From NCBI GenBank assembly GCA_937128785.1, contig CAKZMS010000412.1, forward strand, positions 1-12,584: DNA of 12,584 nucleotides, written 5' to 3'. How positions within the stretch are numbered: the first letter of the stretch is position 1; every line of letters begins with the position of its first letter. Position numbers and translations under genes: made by a program. Positions 12,264-12,584 of the stretch are shown piece after piece. The notes beneath the pieces were generated by a model. That model did no database searches. It saw only the letters and a list, made by a program, of their open reading frames with translations, and had not been told where the DNA came from. This DNA comes from an uncultured Opitutaceae bacterium. Its GTDB lineage: Bacteria; Verrucomicrobiota; Verrucomicrobiia; Opitutales; Opitutaceae.

Positions 12264-12584
12264 GGAAAGGAAACGGAATCAGGCGTGGATACTAGCTCGT
12301 GCCCGGCACGCTTCGCAAACCAAGGTTGAGGCGGCGTTTGGGGGCCGTCAGCCTGTTGGTTTACCACGAAGGGCACGAAGTTGCCGTCAGCACGGTGATT
12401 TTACAGGAAGGAGCGGGGAGAACAGAGGGGCCGTCAGCACGCTGGGGATTAACCACGAAACACACTAAATACACAAAAGGCGGGTCAGCCTGGAGTTTTT
12501 ACAGGAGGGAGGGGAGAGAACGGAGGGGCCGTCAGCACGCTTGAGATCATTTGGAAATCAGGAACTGAAGAAAAGGAGCGGTCA
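12264..12584. other. Repeat-filled spacer to the window's right edge
   Basis: No gene is supported in these 321 bases. The first 75 or so bases are probably the leader and promoter area of the kinase gene. From about 12343 on the sequence is built from repeat modules: GGCCGTCAGC, TTTTACAGGA, and CACGAA-type runs, closing with a GGAAATCAGGAACTGAAG end that looks like yet another repeat unit cut by the edge. Confidence 0.65.
12386..12584 (+). repeat. Tandem repeat of about 98 bp, two copies
   Basis: The first copy starts at GTCAG 12386 and the second at GTCAG 12484. Both continue with TTTTACAGGA (12399 and 12497), a G/A-rich run and GAGGGGCCGTCAGCACGCT (about 12425 and 12523). The spacing is 98 bases at each landmark. 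The second copy diverges after CACGCT and runs to the window edge. Part of the unit (GGCCGTCAGC followed by CACGAA-type repeats) also occurs at 12343-12380 and at 9860-9907. Confidence 0.8.

Noticed and set aside
12343..12584. A CRISPR-like array, because short motifs recur at regular distances
   Set aside because: The repeats are imperfect and about 98 bp apart, the bases between them are themselves repeated rather than unique, and no cas gene is near.

Overview
The window is about 12.6 kb of dense bacterial chromosome of moderately high GC. It has no tRNA, rRNA or CRISPR array that I can see. Three features suggest a Verrucomicrobiota genome of the Opitutae type: intergenic repeats built on CCACGAAGGACACGAAG, hairpins built on GTCGGGC/GCCCGAC, and a TatT-type TRAP operon beside a REP-associated transposase. 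This assignment rests on recalled patterns, not on a search, so it is tentative.

Layout. At 1-1273, three plus-strand genes follow each other: the tail of a GNAT-like acetyltransferase, a small protein with two SH3 domains, and a beta-carbonic anhydrase. The carbonic anhydrase ends 28 bp inside a convergent gene (1246-2898, minus) for a peptide-type ABC solute-binding lipoprotein. A class I SAM methyltransferase runs divergently from that gene (3005-3748, plus). At 3728-4746 lies a Y1 (HUH) REP-associated transposase between 30-bp inverted repeats that match at 28 of 30 positions. A plus-strand RluA-family pseudouridine synthase follows (4744-5433). A third copy of the repeat at 5424-5453 carries the stop codons of the synthase and of the next gene.

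The region 5438-9309 (minus) is a TRAP transporter operon transcribed tatT (TPR lipoprotein), tatP (DctP-type binding protein), then a fused DctQ-DctM permease. This is the TPAT (TPR-protein-associated TRAP transporter) arrangement. A PaaI-like hotdog thioesterase lies just upstream on the same strand. Beyond a repeat-rich spacer (9801-10185) come a secreted CBM9-like protein (minus), a SnoaL-like protein (plus) and a uridine kinase-like P-loop kinase (minus). The window closes in a spacer with a roughly 98-bp tandem repeat that shares a module with the 9.8-kb spacer.

How it fits together. The one clear multi-gene machine is the TPAT importer. TatT and TatP would capture a solute outside the inner membrane, and the QM permease would import it with an ion gradient. 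The most unusual structure is the 3.7-5.5 kb block: three copies of one transposase-linked repeat supply the ends of four reading frames, and the outermost pair brackets both the transposase and the pseudouridine synthase.
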